NCBI GenBank assembly: GCA_021442505.1
Contig: JABUTC010000002.1
Location: 4,208-29,021, forward strand
Length of the DNA stretch: 24,814 nucleotides
Reading direction: 5' to 3'
From: Mogibacterium sp.
Lineage (GTDB): Bacteria > Bacillota > Clostridia > Peptostreptococcales > Anaerovoracaceae
Shown here: positions 6,842-14,693 of the stretch, piece after piece
Position numbering within the stretch: position 1 is the stretch's first letter
Layout: the number at the start of each line of letters is the position of its first letter
Notes under the pieces: generated by a model
The model's input: the letters and a program-made list of their open reading frames with translations, nothing else
Databases searched by the model: none
Told to the model about the DNA's origin: nothing
Program-made: the position numbers and the translations under genes

Positions 6842-7024
6842 CTACACCTCCTCTACCTTAAGAAGATGTGAAACCTTCTTGATTGCACCGCGAGTTGCAG
6901 GTGAATCAACAAGCTCTACTGTGTGGTGGAGCTTTCTCAGTCCGAGTGCTTCTACAGTCTTCCTCTGCTTAGGCTGGCAACCAATAGGGCTCTTCACCAA
7001 AGTGATCTTTAATGTCTTTGCCAT
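6842..7024 (-). CDS. rpmD: 50S ribosomal protein L30
   Basis: L30, 60 aa, of the short bacterial type. It begins MAKTLKITLVKSPIGCQPKQ and contains the signature TVEALGLRKLHHTVELVDSPATRG. The start at 7024 is chosen because AGGAGG is eight bases upstream and because the sequence matches the family from here; the frame stays open for 21 codons further but those overlap the end of rpsE. L30 is absent from several bacterial groups but is kept here. Confidence 0.98.
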   Translation of the reverse strand: MAKTLKITLVKSPIGCQPKQRKTVEALGLRKLHHTVELVDSPATRGAIKKVSHLLKVEEV

Positions 7025-7034
7025 TGTGTGCCTC

Positions 7035-7538
7035 CTATCCAATGATTTCTGCCGGTGTCTTGCCACGACGCTTAGCAACTTCCTCAACGGTTGTCAGGTT
7101 CTTAAGACCTTCCATTGTTGCTCTAGCCATGTTACCGGTGTTGTTTGTTCCAAGGTTCTTAGCTCTTACGTCCTTGATACCTGCAGCCTCGAGTACTGTA
7201 CGCACGGATGAACCTGCGATAACTCCTGTACCCTTTGCTGAAGGCATGATCAGAACCTTGCCTGCTCCAAAGTATCCAACTGTCTCGTGCGGAACTGTTG
7301 TTCCAACAGTAGGAACATAGATTAATTTCTTCTTAGCATCTTCTGTTGCTTTTCTTACTGCCTCAGGAATCTCGATAGCCTTGCCGAGACCCATTCCTAC
7401 GTGACCCTCACCGTCGCCGACAACTACAGTTACGGAGAATCTCATTGTTCTTCCGCCCTTAACTGTCTTAGCTACACGTCTGATGTCTACGATTGTCTCT
7501 GTAAGCTCAAGCTTAGATGCATCAATTTTTGTACGCAT
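7035..7538 (-). CDS. rpsE: 30S ribosomal protein S5
   Basis: S5, which helps maintain decoding accuracy, 167 aa from the ATG at 7538. An in-frame ATG at 7553 would add MGGQR, but those codons are the ribosome binding site itself (GGAGG at 7545-7549, seven bases from 7538), so the shorter form is correct. The double-stranded RNA-binding domain comes first (about 10-75: DIRRVAKTVKGGRTMRFSV, GDGEGHVGMGLGKA). The C-terminal fold follows (about 85-155), with GTGVIAGSSVRTVLEAAGI and LGTNNTGNMARAT. The alternative ATG overlaps the rplR stop codon, so the genes are tightly coupled. Confidence 0.98.
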   Translation of the reverse strand: MRTKIDASKLELTETIVDIRRVAKTVKGGRTMRFSVTVVVGDGEGHVGMGLGKAIEIPEAVRKATEDAKKKLIYVPTVGTTVPHETVGYFGAGKVLIMPSAKGTGVIAGSSVRTVLEAAGIKDVRAKNLGTNNTGNMARATMEGLKNLTTVEEVAKRRGKTPAEIIG

Positions 7539-7552
7539 TCTTTGTCCTCCCA

Positions 7553-7909
7553 TTAGAATTCCAGGCCTGCTTCACGTGCACCGTCAGCGAGTTCCTTAAC
7601 TCTGCCGTGATAGAGGTATCCGCCTCTGTCAAATGCAACCACTTTGATGCCCTTTGCCACTGCCTTTTCTCCGATTGCCTTTCCAACCTGCTTAGCGGCT
7701 TCCTTGTTTCCGCCGTAAGCGATGTTCAGGTCCTTATCAAGCGATGATGCTGCGCAAAGAGTATTGCCGTTAACATCGTCAATAATCTGAACTGAAATGT
7801 TCTTGTTGGATCTGTAGACGCACATTCTTGGCTTCTCAGGAGTTCCGAAAACGTCTTTTCTGACTCTAGCATGTCTCTTGAGTCTTCTGTCATTTCTGCT
7901 TGTTGCCAT
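7553..7909 (-). CDS. rplR: 50S ribosomal protein L18
   Basis: L18, which binds 5S rRNA with L5 and helps form the central protuberance, 118 aa. The N-terminal basic segment (RNDRRLKRHARVRKDVFGT) and the C-terminal block FDRGGYLYHGRVKELADGAREAGLEF are the family hallmarks. Length is standard (116-122). It lies 18 bases after rplF and directly before rpsE. Confidence 0.99.
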   Translation of the reverse strand: MATSRNDRRLKRHARVRKDVFGTPEKPRMCVYRSNKNISVQIIDDVNGNTLCAASSLDKDLNIAYGGNKEAAKQVGKAIGEKAVAKGIKVVAFDRGGYLYHGRVKELADGAREAGLEF

Positions 7910-7927
7910 TTTCTATCCTCCCTTATT

Positions 7928-8470
7928 TTAAGCGGCACCGCTCTTACCTTCCTTCTTGCGAACAACTTCGCCATCGTAGAGCACACCCTTGCCCTTGTAT
8001 GGCTCTGGTGCTCTCCAAGCTCTGATGTTAGCAGCATAGTTGCCAACTACAGCCTTGTCGATGCCCTTTACGATTACTGTTGTTGCATCAGGAACCTCAG
8101 TAGTAATACCTTCTGGATCAACTAAGTCGATCGTGTGGGAGTATCCAAGCTTCAGTACGAGTGTGTTTCCCTGCTTTGCAGCTGAGTAACCTACACCGTT
8201 GATTACAAGCTTCTTCTCAAATCCTTTTGTTACACCCTCAACCATGTTGTCGATAAGTGTTCTTGCCAGACCGTGCTGCGATCTGTTCTGTCTTGCGTCG
8301 TTAGGTCTCTCTACTGTGAGCACGCCTTCCTCAATCTTAATTGTGAGTTCGCCATGAATCTGCTGTGAAAGCTCGCCCTTAGGACCCTTAACTGTTACAA
8401 AATTGTTATCATCAACCGTTACCTCTACGCCGGCAGGGATAGCGATTGGTCTAATGCCTATTCTTGACAT
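7928..8470 (-). CDS. rplF: 50S ribosomal protein L6
   Basis: L6, near the GTPase-associated centre of the large subunit, 180 aa, with two repeats of the same alpha/beta fold. The first (about 1-80) contains GIRPIAIPAGVEV and VKGPKGELSQ. The second (about 82-170) contains VNGVGYSAAKQGNTLVLKLGYSH and the conserved end RAWRAPEPYKGKGVLYDGEVVRRK-like segment. All parts expected in the family are present. It starts ten bases after rpsH. Confidence 0.99.
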   Translation of the reverse strand: MSRIGIRPIAIPAGVEVTVDDNNFVTVKGPKGELSQQIHGELTIKIEEGVLTVERPNDARQNRSQHGLARTLIDNMVEGVTKGFEKKLVINGVGYSAAKQGNTLVLKLGYSHTIDLVDPEGITTEVPDATTVIVKGIDKAVVGNYAANIRAWRAPEPYKGKGVLYDGEVVRKKEGKSGAA

Positions 8471-8480
8471 ACTTTACCTC

Positions 8481-8879
8481 CTACCATACGTAACAAATAA
8501 CTTCGCCGCCTACTCCGAGTTTACGAGCTTCCTTGTCTGTGATAACACCCTTTGATGTTGACAGGATTGCGATACCAAAGCCTCCGAGAACCTTTGGAAC
8601 GTTCTCAGCCTTTGCGTATACTCTGAGTCCCGGCTTAGAAATCTTCTTGAGTCCGTAGATCGTCTTTTCCTTATTAGGACCGTACTTAAGATCTACCTTG
8701 ATAGTACCCTGTGCATTATCAGAAATTACTTCGTATCCTGAAATGAATCCCTCGTTGAGAAGAATCTCAGCGATTGACTTTTTCATCTTTGAAGCCGGTA
8801 CATTAACACTTGCGTGTCCTGCTGTATTGGCATTTCTGATTCTTGTCAGCATATCTGCTATTGGGTCTGTCATTGCCAT
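8481..8879 (-). CDS. rpsH: 30S ribosomal protein S8
   Basis: S8, a primary 16S rRNA-binding protein of the central domain, 133 aa from the ATG at 8879 (MAMTDPIADMLTRIRNANTAG). The frame is open 13 codons further, to 8918, but S8 proteins start at MTDP or two residues before it. An AAAGGAG lies about 11 bases before the chosen ATG, and the second ATG at 8873 is a slightly less likely start. The C-terminal STSKGVITDKEARKLGVGGEVICYVW is the standard end, where the RNA-binding residues lie. In E. coli, S8 represses the spc operon; no equivalent site was recognised here. Confidence 0.97.
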   Translation of the reverse strand: MAMTDPIADMLTRIRNANTAGHASVNVPASKMKKSIAEILLNEGFISGYEVISDNAQGTIKVDLKYGPNKEKTIYGLKKISKPGLRVYAKAENVPKVLGGFGIAILSTSKGVITDKEARKLGVGGEVICYVW

Positions 8880-8950
8880 AACAGTAATTTCTCCTTTCTT
8901 TACGTGGTTCCCGCGCATCTTGTAGCGTCGGGCCTGCGAAAATAACTATT

Positions 8951-9136
8951 TTACCAGCTTGCCTTTCTTACGCCAGGAATCTCTCCCTTGTATGCAAGCT
9001 CTCTGAAGCAGATACGGCAGATGCCATACTTCTTCAGAACGGAGTGCGGTCTTCCGCAAACTCTGCATCTAGTGTAAGCCCTTGTTGAGTACTTAGGCTT
9101 TCTAGCCTGCTTTACCTTCATTGAAGTCTTTGCCAT
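8951..9136 (-). CDS. rpsZ: 30S ribosomal protein S14, zinc type
   Basis: S14 type Z, 61 aa, the short zinc-binding form used by Firmicutes and Actinobacteria. Zinc ligands are C24, C27, C40 and C43 (CRVC and CRIC). The start MAKTSMKVKQARKPKY and the end IPGVRKASW match the family. It lies 12 bases after rplE. The gap to rpsH is about 70 bases, longer than most in the cluster. No long zinc-free S14 is seen in this window. Confidence 0.99.
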   Translation of the reverse strand: MAKTSMKVKQARKPKYSTRAYTRCRVCGRPHSVLKKYGICRICFRELAYKGEIPGVRKASW

Positions 9137-9148
9137 ATTCTCCTCCTA

Positions 9149-9697
9149 TTACTTAGCGAAAGGCATTCCGAGAAGCTCGAGCAGTGCGAATGCTTCCTCG
9201 TCAGTCTTAGCTGTTGTTGTAAATACGATATTCATTCCCTTAATGGTCTCTACATCATCGTATACGATTTCAGGGAAGATGAGCTGCTCCTTGAGTCCCA
9301 TGGAGTAGTTTCCTCTGCCGTCGAATGAGTTTCTGTTGAGTCCCTTAAAGTCTCTTACTCTTGGAAGAGAAAGGTTGAAAAGCTTGTCAGCGAATGTGTA
9401 CATGTTGTCACCTCTGAGTGTAACCTTTGCACCTACCGGCATGCCCTCTCTAACCTTGAAGTTAGCAATTGACTTTCTTGCCTTTGTTACGACAGGCTTC
9501 TGTCCTGAAATCAGAGCGATTTCCTTTACTGCGCTGTCGAGAATCTTAGCATTGTCCTTAGCCTCGCCGAGACCCATGTTGATGGTGATCTTCTCGAGCT
9601 TTGGAACCTCCATAGGATTGGAGTAATTGAACTTGTCCATCATAGCCTGGAATACTTCAGTCTTATACTTTTCTCTCAGTCTGTTGTCCACTGTCAT
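9149..9697 (-). CDS. rplE: 50S ribosomal protein L5
   Basis: L5, which binds 5S rRNA and contacts the P-site tRNA, 182 aa (usual 178-182). It contains NPMEVPKLEKITINMGLGEA, KPVVTKARKSIANFKVREGMPVG and the loop SLPRVRDFKGLNRNSFDGRGNYSMG that touches tRNA. The end TTAKTDEEAFALLELLGMPF is typical. Spacing to rplX is ten bases. Confidence 0.99.
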   Translation of the reverse strand: MTVDNRLREKYKTEVFQAMMDKFNYSNPMEVPKLEKITINMGLGEAKDNAKILDSAVKEIALISGQKPVVTKARKSIANFKVREGMPVGAKVTLRGDNMYTFADKLFNLSLPRVRDFKGLNRNSFDGRGNYSMGLKEQLIFPEIVYDDVETIKGMNIVFTTTAKTDEEAFALLELLGMPFAK

Positions 9698-9707
9698 TTC
9701 TCCTTTC

Positions 9708-10013
9708 CTAGTCTACTACGGCGCCGGTTTTCTTTGATACTCTAACCTTCTTGCCGTCCTTAAATTCTACACCGAGTCTTGTCGCTGTCTTTGCCTTCTT
9801 GTCATAGTACATAACATTTGAAGCATCAATAGGTCCCTCGATGTGCTTGATCTCTGAACCCGATGTTCTTGTAGCCTTAGCGTGCTTTGTCTGCATGTTA
9901 ACGCCTTCAACAACAACCTTGTTCTGCTTAGGGATTGTTCTCAGGACAGTTCCGGTTTTACCCTTATCCTTTCCTGCGATAACCACTACTGTGTCATTCT
10001 TCTTAATCTGCAT
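9708..10013 (-). CDS. rplX: 50S ribosomal protein L24
   Basis: L24, an assembly initiator near the tunnel exit, 101 aa. The KOW motif occupies about 5-32 (KNDTVVVIAGKDKGKTGTV) and is followed by VEGVNMQTKHAKAT, where the family continues into a second small beta domain (about 55-101, GPIDASNVMYYDKKAKTATRLG). It lies 11 bases after rplN. Confidence 0.99.
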   Translation of the reverse strand: MQIKKNDTVVVIAGKDKGKTGTVLRTIPKQNKVVVEGVNMQTKHAKATRTSGSEIKHIEGPIDASNVMYYDKKAKTATRLGVEFKDGKKVRVSKKTGAVVD

Positions 10014-10024
10014 CTAAGGCCTCC

Positions 10025-10399
10025 TTATAATACTTCCGGTGCCAGCGATACGATCTTCATGAAGCCGTTATCTCTGAGCTCTCTAGCTACAGGTCCAAAG
10101 ATACGTGTTCCAACCGGATTCTTATCGTTCTTGTCCTTGATGATAACTGCTGCGTTCTGATCGAACTTAACGTAGCTTCCGTCAGGTCTTCTTGTGCCGC
10201 GCTTTGTTCTTACTACGACTGCCTTAACAACATCACCCTTCTTTACAGCTCCACCAGGAGTAGCATCCTTAACAGCGCAAACGATAACGTCTCCGATGTT
10301 AGCATATCTTCTTCCTGTTCCGCCGAGGATTCTGATGCAAAGCAGTTCCTTAGCTCCTGAATTGTCGGCAACTCTTAATCTTGTTTCTGTCTGAATCAT
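10025..10399 (-). CDS. rplN: 50S ribosomal protein L14
   Basis: L14, at the subunit interface and the binding site of the silencing factor RsfS, 124 aa, about two residues longer than most. It begins MIQTETRLRVADNSGAKELL, one of the best conserved starts in the cluster, and contains GGAVKKGDVVKAVVVRTKRG and GTRIFGPVARELRDNGFMKI. The family ends at SLAPEVL, as here. Confidence 0.99.
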   Translation of the reverse strand: MIQTETRLRVADNSGAKELLCIRILGGTGRRYANIGDVIVCAVKDATPGGAVKKGDVVKAVVVRTKRGTRRPDGSYVKFDQNAAVIIKDKNDKNPVGTRIFGPVARELRDNGFMKIVSLAPEVL

Positions 10400-10413
10400 A
10401 GTATGTTGCCTCC

Positions 10414-10668
10414 TTACTTAGCCTTCTCAACGATTTCGACTACTCTCCATCTCTTATCCTTCGAGATTGGCTTAGTCTCCATAATTAAAACCTTATCACC
10501 GATGCCACACTGATTCTCCTCATCGTGAGCCTTGAACTTCTTTGTTCTCTTAACTCCCTTACCATAAAGAGAATGTCTAACGATTTCTTCTGTAGCAACT
10601 ACGACAGTCTTATCCATCTTGTCGCTTGAAACGATTCCGACTCTGGTCTTTCTTCTATTTCTTTCCAT
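10414..10668 (-). CDS. rpsQ: 30S ribosomal protein S17
   Basis: S17, an OB-fold protein binding the 5' domain of 16S rRNA, 84 aa. Signature segments are RKTRVGIVSSDKMDKTVVVA, HSLYGKGVKRTKKFKAHDE and the end GDKVLIMETKPISKDKRWRV. It lies 20 bases after rpmC with a GGAGG site. Confidence 0.99.
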   Translation of the reverse strand: MERNRRKTRVGIVSSDKMDKTVVVATEEIVRHSLYGKGVKRTKKFKAHDEENQCGIGDKVLIMETKPISKDKRWRVVEIVEKAK

Positions 10669-10688
10669 TGTTGTGCATCCTCCTTTCC

Positions 10689-10892
10689 TTATGCTTCAGG
10701 GTTGTTAAGCTCGTTCTCTCTGATTACGGTCTTAACTCTTGCGATATCTCTCTTTACTTCACGCATCTTCACCGGGTTATCGAGCTGGCCGGTAACATGC
10801 TGAAATCTCAGGTTGAAGAGTTCCTGCTTCATTCTTGCGAGTTCAGCTTCTCTTTCCTGATCTGTCATTTTTCTAATGTTATTCAGATCCAT
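10689..10892 (-). CDS. rpmC: 50S ribosomal protein L29
   Basis: L29, near the tunnel exit next to L23 and part of the docking site for SRP and trigger factor, 67 aa. It is an all-helical hairpin, with LARMKQELFNLRFQHVTGQLDNP in the first helix and turn and REVKRDIARVKTVIRE in the second. It starts two bases after the rplP stop codon. The only Shine-Dalgarno-like sequence (AGGAAGGGG) lies inside the end of rplP, so coupled translation is likely. Confidence 0.99.
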   Translation of the reverse strand: MDLNNIRKMTDQEREAELARMKQELFNLRFQHVTGQLDNPVKMREVKRDIARVKTVIRENELNNPEA

Positions 10893-10894
10893 TA

Positions 10895-11317
10895 CTACTT
10901 AACCCCTTCCTGTCCTTTTACTACAAACTTGCACTTGATTGGCAGCTTGTGAGATGCGAGTCTCATAGCTTCCTTAGCCTGCTCTTCTGTAACGCCCTCG
11001 ATCTCGAACATTACTCTGCCCGGCTTAACTACTGCTACCCAGTACTCAGGTGCTCCCTTACCGGATCCCATACGTACTCCGATAGGCTTCTTTGAAACTG
11101 GCTTATGAGGGAAAATCTTGATGTATACTTTTCCGCCTCTCTTGATTGACCTTGTCATAGCAACTCTGGCTGCCTCTATCTGGTTAGAATCGATCCAACC
11201 ACGGTCATCTGCCACCAGTCCATATGTTCCGTATGCAACGGTATTGCCCTTTGTTGCAATACCCTTCATTCTGCCTCTGAACTGTCTTCTATGCTTAACG
11301 CGCTTTGGCATTAACAT
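10895..11317 (-). CDS. rplP: 50S ribosomal protein L16
   Basis: L16, which contacts A-site tRNA and the 5S region, 140 aa. It starts MLMPKRVKHRRQFRGRMKG, the common Firmicute start. Inside are RVAMTRSIKRGGKVYIKIFP and the KPIGVRMGSGKGAPEYWVAVVKPGR segment, which holds the arginine hydroxylated in some bacteria. It lies 26 bases after rpsC. Confidence 0.99.
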   Translation of the reverse strand: MLMPKRVKHRRQFRGRMKGIATKGNTVAYGTYGLVADDRGWIDSNQIEAARVAMTRSIKRGGKVYIKIFPHKPVSKKPIGVRMGSGKGAPEYWVAVVKPGRVMFEIEGVTEEQAKEAMRLASHKLPIKCKFVVKGQEGVK

Positions 11318-11343
11318 GGCATGTATCTCCTTTCTTACTTATC

Positions 11344-12231
11344 TTATGCTTCTGCGTTCTCCACCTGCTCAGCCTGAACTTCAGTCTGTGCTTCAACCGG
11401 AGCAGCAGGAGCCTCAACAACCTTAGGTGCCTTTCTTACTCTTGTAGTAGCTGGCTTAACCTCAGGCTTAGCCTCACGAGTGTCTCTTCCGCCTCTTCTC
11501 TCGCCGCTGAAAGATTTCTTTCTGTCCTTCTTGTCATTTCTTCTGGACTTCTTGTCTCTCTTCTCAGCCTTAGCTTCAGGAACTGCACTCTTGAGACCCT
11601 TGTCAAGAATCTCTCCGTGGTTGATCCATACCTTAACGCCGATCTTACCGTATGTTGTGTCAGCCTCTGCGAAACCGTAATCGATGTCAGCTCTCAGAGT
11701 GTGAAGAGGAACGTTACCCTCGCTGTACTTCTCGCTTCTTGCGATTTCAGCTCCACCGAGTCTTCCTGAGCACAGAATCTTGATTCCTGTAGCTCCTGAC
11801 TTCATTGTTCTGCCGATAGCCTGCTTCATAGCTCTTCTGAAAGAAGTTCTTCTCTCGAGTGCCTGTGCAACGCTCTCAGCTGTGAGCTGTGCGTCGAGCT
11901 CTGCTCTTCTTACTTCCTCGATTGAAATCTCAACGTTCTTGCCAGTCATCTTTGCAACTGCCTTCTTGAACTCGTCGATTCCCTCGCCGGATCTTCCGAT
12001 TACCATTCCAGGTCTTGCAACAAGTACGATTACCTTAACCTTATCTGCTGCAGGTCTCTCTACAACAACCTTGGCAACGCCTGCTGCGTAGAGCTTCTTC
12101 TTGGTAAAGTTTCTAATCTGATTGTCTTCTGCAAGGAAGTCTGCAAAGTTAGTCTTGTCTGCATACCACTTTGAGCTCCAGTCCTTGTTAATTCCGACTC
12201 TCATTCCATGTGGATTAACCTTCTGACCCAT
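11344..12231 (-). CDS. rpsC: 30S ribosomal protein S3 with a long C-terminal tail
   Basis: S3, at the mRNA entry tunnel with helicase function, 295 aa, against about 210-235 in most bacteria. Residues 1-212 are a normal S3: an N-terminal region, a type II KH domain (about 38-107, with the GMVIGRSGEGIDEF loop), and the C-terminal domain (about 110-212, GRLGGAEIARSE, RADIDYGFAEADTTYG). About 80 residues follow that have no fold signature. They form a strongly basic stretch (224-253, rich in KR and DK pairs) and then an Ala/Pro/Glu/Val-rich acidic end (255-295). The tail reads in frame to a normal stop with codon use like its neighbours, so it is probably real. Similar tails occur in some Clostridia and Actinobacteria. 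It starts three bases after rplV. Confidence 0.98.
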   Translation of the reverse strand: MGQKVNPHGMRVGINKDWSSKWYADKTNFADFLAEDNQIRNFTKKKLYAAGVAKVVVERPAADKVKVIVLVARPGMVIGRSGEGIDEFKKAVAKMTGKNVEISIEEVRRAELDAQLTAESVAQALERRTSFRRAMKQAIGRTMKSGATGIKILCSGRLGGAEIARSEKYSEGNVPLHTLRADIDYGFAEADTTYGKIGVKVWINHGEILDKGLKSAVPEAKAEKRDKKSRRNDKKDRKKSFSGERRGGRDTREAKPEVKPATTRVRKAPKVVEAPAAPVEAQTEVQAEQVENAEA

Positions 12232-12234
12232 CTG

Positions 12235-12600
12235 CTAAACCTCCTTCTCAACTGCCACTTCTACAGGAGCCTTCTCCTTGAGTACTACTCCGATGTGGCT
12301 TGTTCTCTTAAGAATCATTCCGGCTCTACCCTGAGCACCGGCTCTCCAGCGCTTCATTGTAGGTCCCTGGTTTGCATATACCTCTGCAACGTAGAGGTTG
12401 TCAGGGTTCATTCCGTGGTTGTTCTCAGCGTTTGCTGCTGCTGACTGAACAACCTTTTCAACAAGCTCCGATCCCTTTCCCGGGAGGAACTTGAGGATTG
12501 TTAATGCTTCGTTCAGGTCCTTTCCTCTTACAAGATCTGTAACAGGCTTAAGCTTACTTGAAGACATTCTTACATACTTGGCTGTTGCCCTTGCTTCCAT
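12235..12600 (-). CDS. rplV: 50S ribosomal protein L22
   Basis: L22, which lines the peptide exit tunnel, 121 aa. The globular part begins MEARATAKYVRMSSSKLKPV. The long hairpin that enters the tunnel is at about 80-100 (GPTMKRWRAGAQGRAGMILK), where macrolide resistance changes map in other bacteria; it is full length and looks normal. The C-terminal end is slightly longer and more acidic than usual (KEKAPVEVAVEKEV). Confidence 0.99.
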   Translation of the reverse strand: MEARATAKYVRMSSSKLKPVTDLVRGKDLNEALTILKFLPGKGSELVEKVVQSAAANAENNHGMNPDNLYVAEVYANQGPTMKRWRAGAQGRAGMILKRTSHIGVVLKEKAPVEVAVEKEV

Positions 12601-12619
12601 TTGTCAGCTCTCCTTTCTG

Positions 12620-12892
12620 TTACTTTCTCTTGCTGTCAGCTGCGTGACCCTTGTATGTTCTGGTTGGAGCAAACTCTCCGAGTCTGTGTCCTACCATGTC
12701 CTCTGTGATATATACAGGCACATGCTTGCGTCCGTCATGAACTGCAATTGTGTGTCCGATCATCTGAGGGAAAATTGTTGATGGTCTTGACCATGTCTTA
12801 ATTACGTTCTTCTCGTTAGCCGCATTCATCTCTTCAACTCTCTTGAGGAGTTTCTTATCAACGAAAGGGCCTTTCTTAAGCGATCTTCCCAT
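12620..12892 (-). CDS. rpsS: 30S ribosomal protein S19
   Basis: S19, in the 30S head and partner of S13, 90 aa. MGRSLKKGPFVDKKLLKRVE, TWSRPSTIFPQMIGHTIAVHDG and GEFAPTRTYKGH are the family blocks in order. It lies 14 bases after rplB and 19 before rplV. Confidence 0.99.
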   Translation of the reverse strand: MGRSLKKGPFVDKKLLKRVEEMNAANEKNVIKTWSRPSTIFPQMIGHTIAVHDGRKHVPVYITEDMVGHRLGEFAPTRTYKGHAADSKRK

Positions 12893-12906
12893 TATTTGCT
12901 CCTTCC

Positions 12907-13740
12907 CTACTTGCTATTTCTTCTTCTAACAATGTACTTGTCAGAATCCTTGTGCTTCTTACGTGTCTTGTATCCGAGTGTCGGCTTACCCCATGGAGTA
13001 ACAGGTCCCTTACGACCGATTGGAGCTCTTCCTTCACCACCGCCGTGTGGGTGATCGTTAGGGTTCATTACAGAACCTCTTACTGTAGGTCTCCAACCCA
13101 TGTGTCTCTTTCTTCCTGCCTTACCAATCTGGATGTTGCCGTGATCAGCATTTCCTACTTCACCAACTGTAGCTCTGCAGTTCATTCTGATCATTCTTAC
13201 TTCTCCGGATGGGAGTCTTACCTGAGCGTAATCTCCTTCCTTAGCCATCAGCTGAGCACCGTTTCCAGCGGATCTTACAAGCTGTCCGCCCTTACCAGGC
13301 TTGAGCTCGATGTTGTGGATGATGGTACCGAGCGGAATGTTTGCGATAGGAAGCGCATTACCCGGCTTGATATCTGCGTCAGGACCCGACTCTACAATGT
13401 CGCCAACCTGAAGCTTGTTAGGAGCGATGATGTATCTCTTTTCACCGTCAGCGTATGCAAGCAGTGCGATGTTAGCTGTTCTGTTCGGATCGTACTCGAT
13501 TGTCTTTACTGTAGCTGGGATACCGTCCTTGTTTCTCTTGAAATCGATGATTCTGTACTTAGGTCTGTATCCGCCACCTCTGTGTCTTACAGTAATCTTT
13601 CCTCTTACGTTTCTTCCTGAATGCTTCTTAAGAGTAACTGTAAGAGACTTTTCCGGTGTCTTAGTTGTGATTTCCTCGAAAGTGGAAACCGTCATGCCTC
13701 TGAGGCCCGGAGTCGTTGGTTTATATTTCTTAATTCCCAT
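12907..13740 (-). CDS. rplB: 50S ribosomal protein L2
   Basis: L2, required for subunit association and close to the peptidyl transferase centre, 277 aa (usual 272-280). The OB-fold and SH3-like domains span about 60-195. The conserved loop MNPNDHPHGGGEGRAPIG, with the histidine long studied for peptidyl transfer, is at about 224-241. The basic C terminus ends SDKYIVRRRNSK. It is 19 bases after rplW. Confidence 0.99.
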   Translation of the reverse strand: MGIKKYKPTTPGLRGMTVSTFEEITTKTPEKSLTVTLKKHSGRNVRGKITVRHRGGGYRPKYRIIDFKRNKDGIPATVKTIEYDPNRTANIALLAYADGEKRYIIAPNKLQVGDIVESGPDADIKPGNALPIANIPLGTIIHNIELKPGKGGQLVRSAGNGAQLMAKEGDYAQVRLPSGEVRMIRMNCRATVGEVGNADHGNIQIGKAGRKRHMGWRPTVRGSVMNPNDHPHGGGEGRAPIGRKGPVTPWGKPTLGYKTRKKHKDSDKYIVRRRNSK

Positions 13741-13759
13741 TTTCTTACTGCCTCCTTAA

Positions 13760-14050
13760 TTACATGTTCTGGAAGAGTTCGATTTCCTTACTCTGAGGAG
13801 TAAGTGTTACAACTGCCTTCTTATATGAAGAAGTTCTTCCATACTTGAGTCCCATTCTCTTCTTCTTGCCGCTTACGTTTGAAACGTTTACCTTAGCGAC
13901 TTCAACTCCGAAGATTTCTTCGATAGCTTTTCTGACCTCTGTCTTGTTTGCATCCTTTGCAACCTTGAACACATACTTCTTGTCCTCTGCAAGCTCCATG
14001 CTGTTCTCGGTGATGATAGGTCTGATAATTACATCGTAACCGGTCTTCAT
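13760..14050 (-). CDS. rplW: 50S ribosomal protein L23
   Basis: L23, at the tunnel exit and the main docking site for trigger factor and SRP, 96 aa. It contains DVIIRPIITENSMELAEDKK, then ANKTEVRKAIEEIFGVEVAKVNV, the most conserved part. Its ATG overlaps the rplD stop codon by one base (TAATG), so it is translationally coupled. Confidence 0.99.
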   Translation of the reverse strand: MKTGYDVIIRPIITENSMELAEDKKYVFKVAKDANKTEVRKAIEEIFGVEVAKVNVSNVSGKKKRMGLKYGRTSSYKKAVVTLTPQSKEIELFQNM

Positions 14051-14673
14051 TATGCGTATACCTCCTCAATTCTCTCAGCTGCTGCCTTAGTGAGAACCAG
14101 GCTGTAATGATTTACGATCTCATATACGTTCATGGTGCTTACCAGTGCAGTTCTTACGCCAGGGATGTTTGAAGCGGACTTAACTACGTTGATGTCCTTC
14201 TCATCCATAACGATAAGAGCCTTCTTCTCAGCGTTGATGTTCTTGAGAACCTTGATCATTTCCTTTGTCTTAGGCTCCTCGAACTTCAGCTCGTCTACAA
14301 CGATCAGCTCCTTGTCTGCAACCTTTGCTGAAAGAGCAGACTTGAGAGCGAGTCTCTTGAGCTTCTTAGGGAGTGAGTATCTGTAGCTTCTTGGCTTTGG
14401 TGCGAAAACTACTCCTCCGCCGATCTGTGATGGATCTGTTGAGCTACCCTGTCTGTGGCGTCCTGTTCCCTTCTGTCTGAAAGGCTTGCGTCCGCCTCCT
14501 CTTACTTCACCTCTATCCTTAGCGGACTGGGTTCCCTGTCTCTGGTTTGCTAAATAGTTCTTAACTACAGCCTGTACAGCGTACTCATTTGGCTCGATTC
14601 CGAAGATCGCGTCATTCAGTTTGATCTCGCCAACTGCCTCGCCGGCCATGTTCAGTACTTTTACCTGTGCCAT
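14050..14673 (-). CDS. rplD: 50S ribosomal protein L4
   Basis: L4, which lines the exit tunnel, 207 aa from the ATG at 14673 (MAQVKVLNMAGEAVGEI). The frame can be extended two codons to a TTG at 14679, but GGAGG is eight bases from the ATG and only three from the TTG. The extended tunnel loop is at about 44-95 (QRQGTQSAKDRGEVRGGGRKPFRQKG). In E. coli, L4 represses the S10 operon by attenuation in its leader; a leader with an attenuator-like hairpin precedes rpsJ here (15722-15945), so L4 is the first candidate regulator, by analogy only. Confidence 0.98.
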   Translation of the reverse strand: MAQVKVLNMAGEAVGEIKLNDAIFGIEPNEYAVQAVVKNYLANQRQGTQSAKDRGEVRGGGRKPFRQKGTGRHRQGSSTDPSQIGGGVVFAPKPRSYRYSLPKKLKRLALKSALSAKVADKELIVVDELKFEEPKTKEMIKVLKNINAEKKALIVMDEKDINVVKSASNIPGVRTALVSTMNVYEIVNHYSLVLTKAAAERIEEVYA

Positions 14674-14693
14674 TTCCAAATCCTCCTTTCCGC

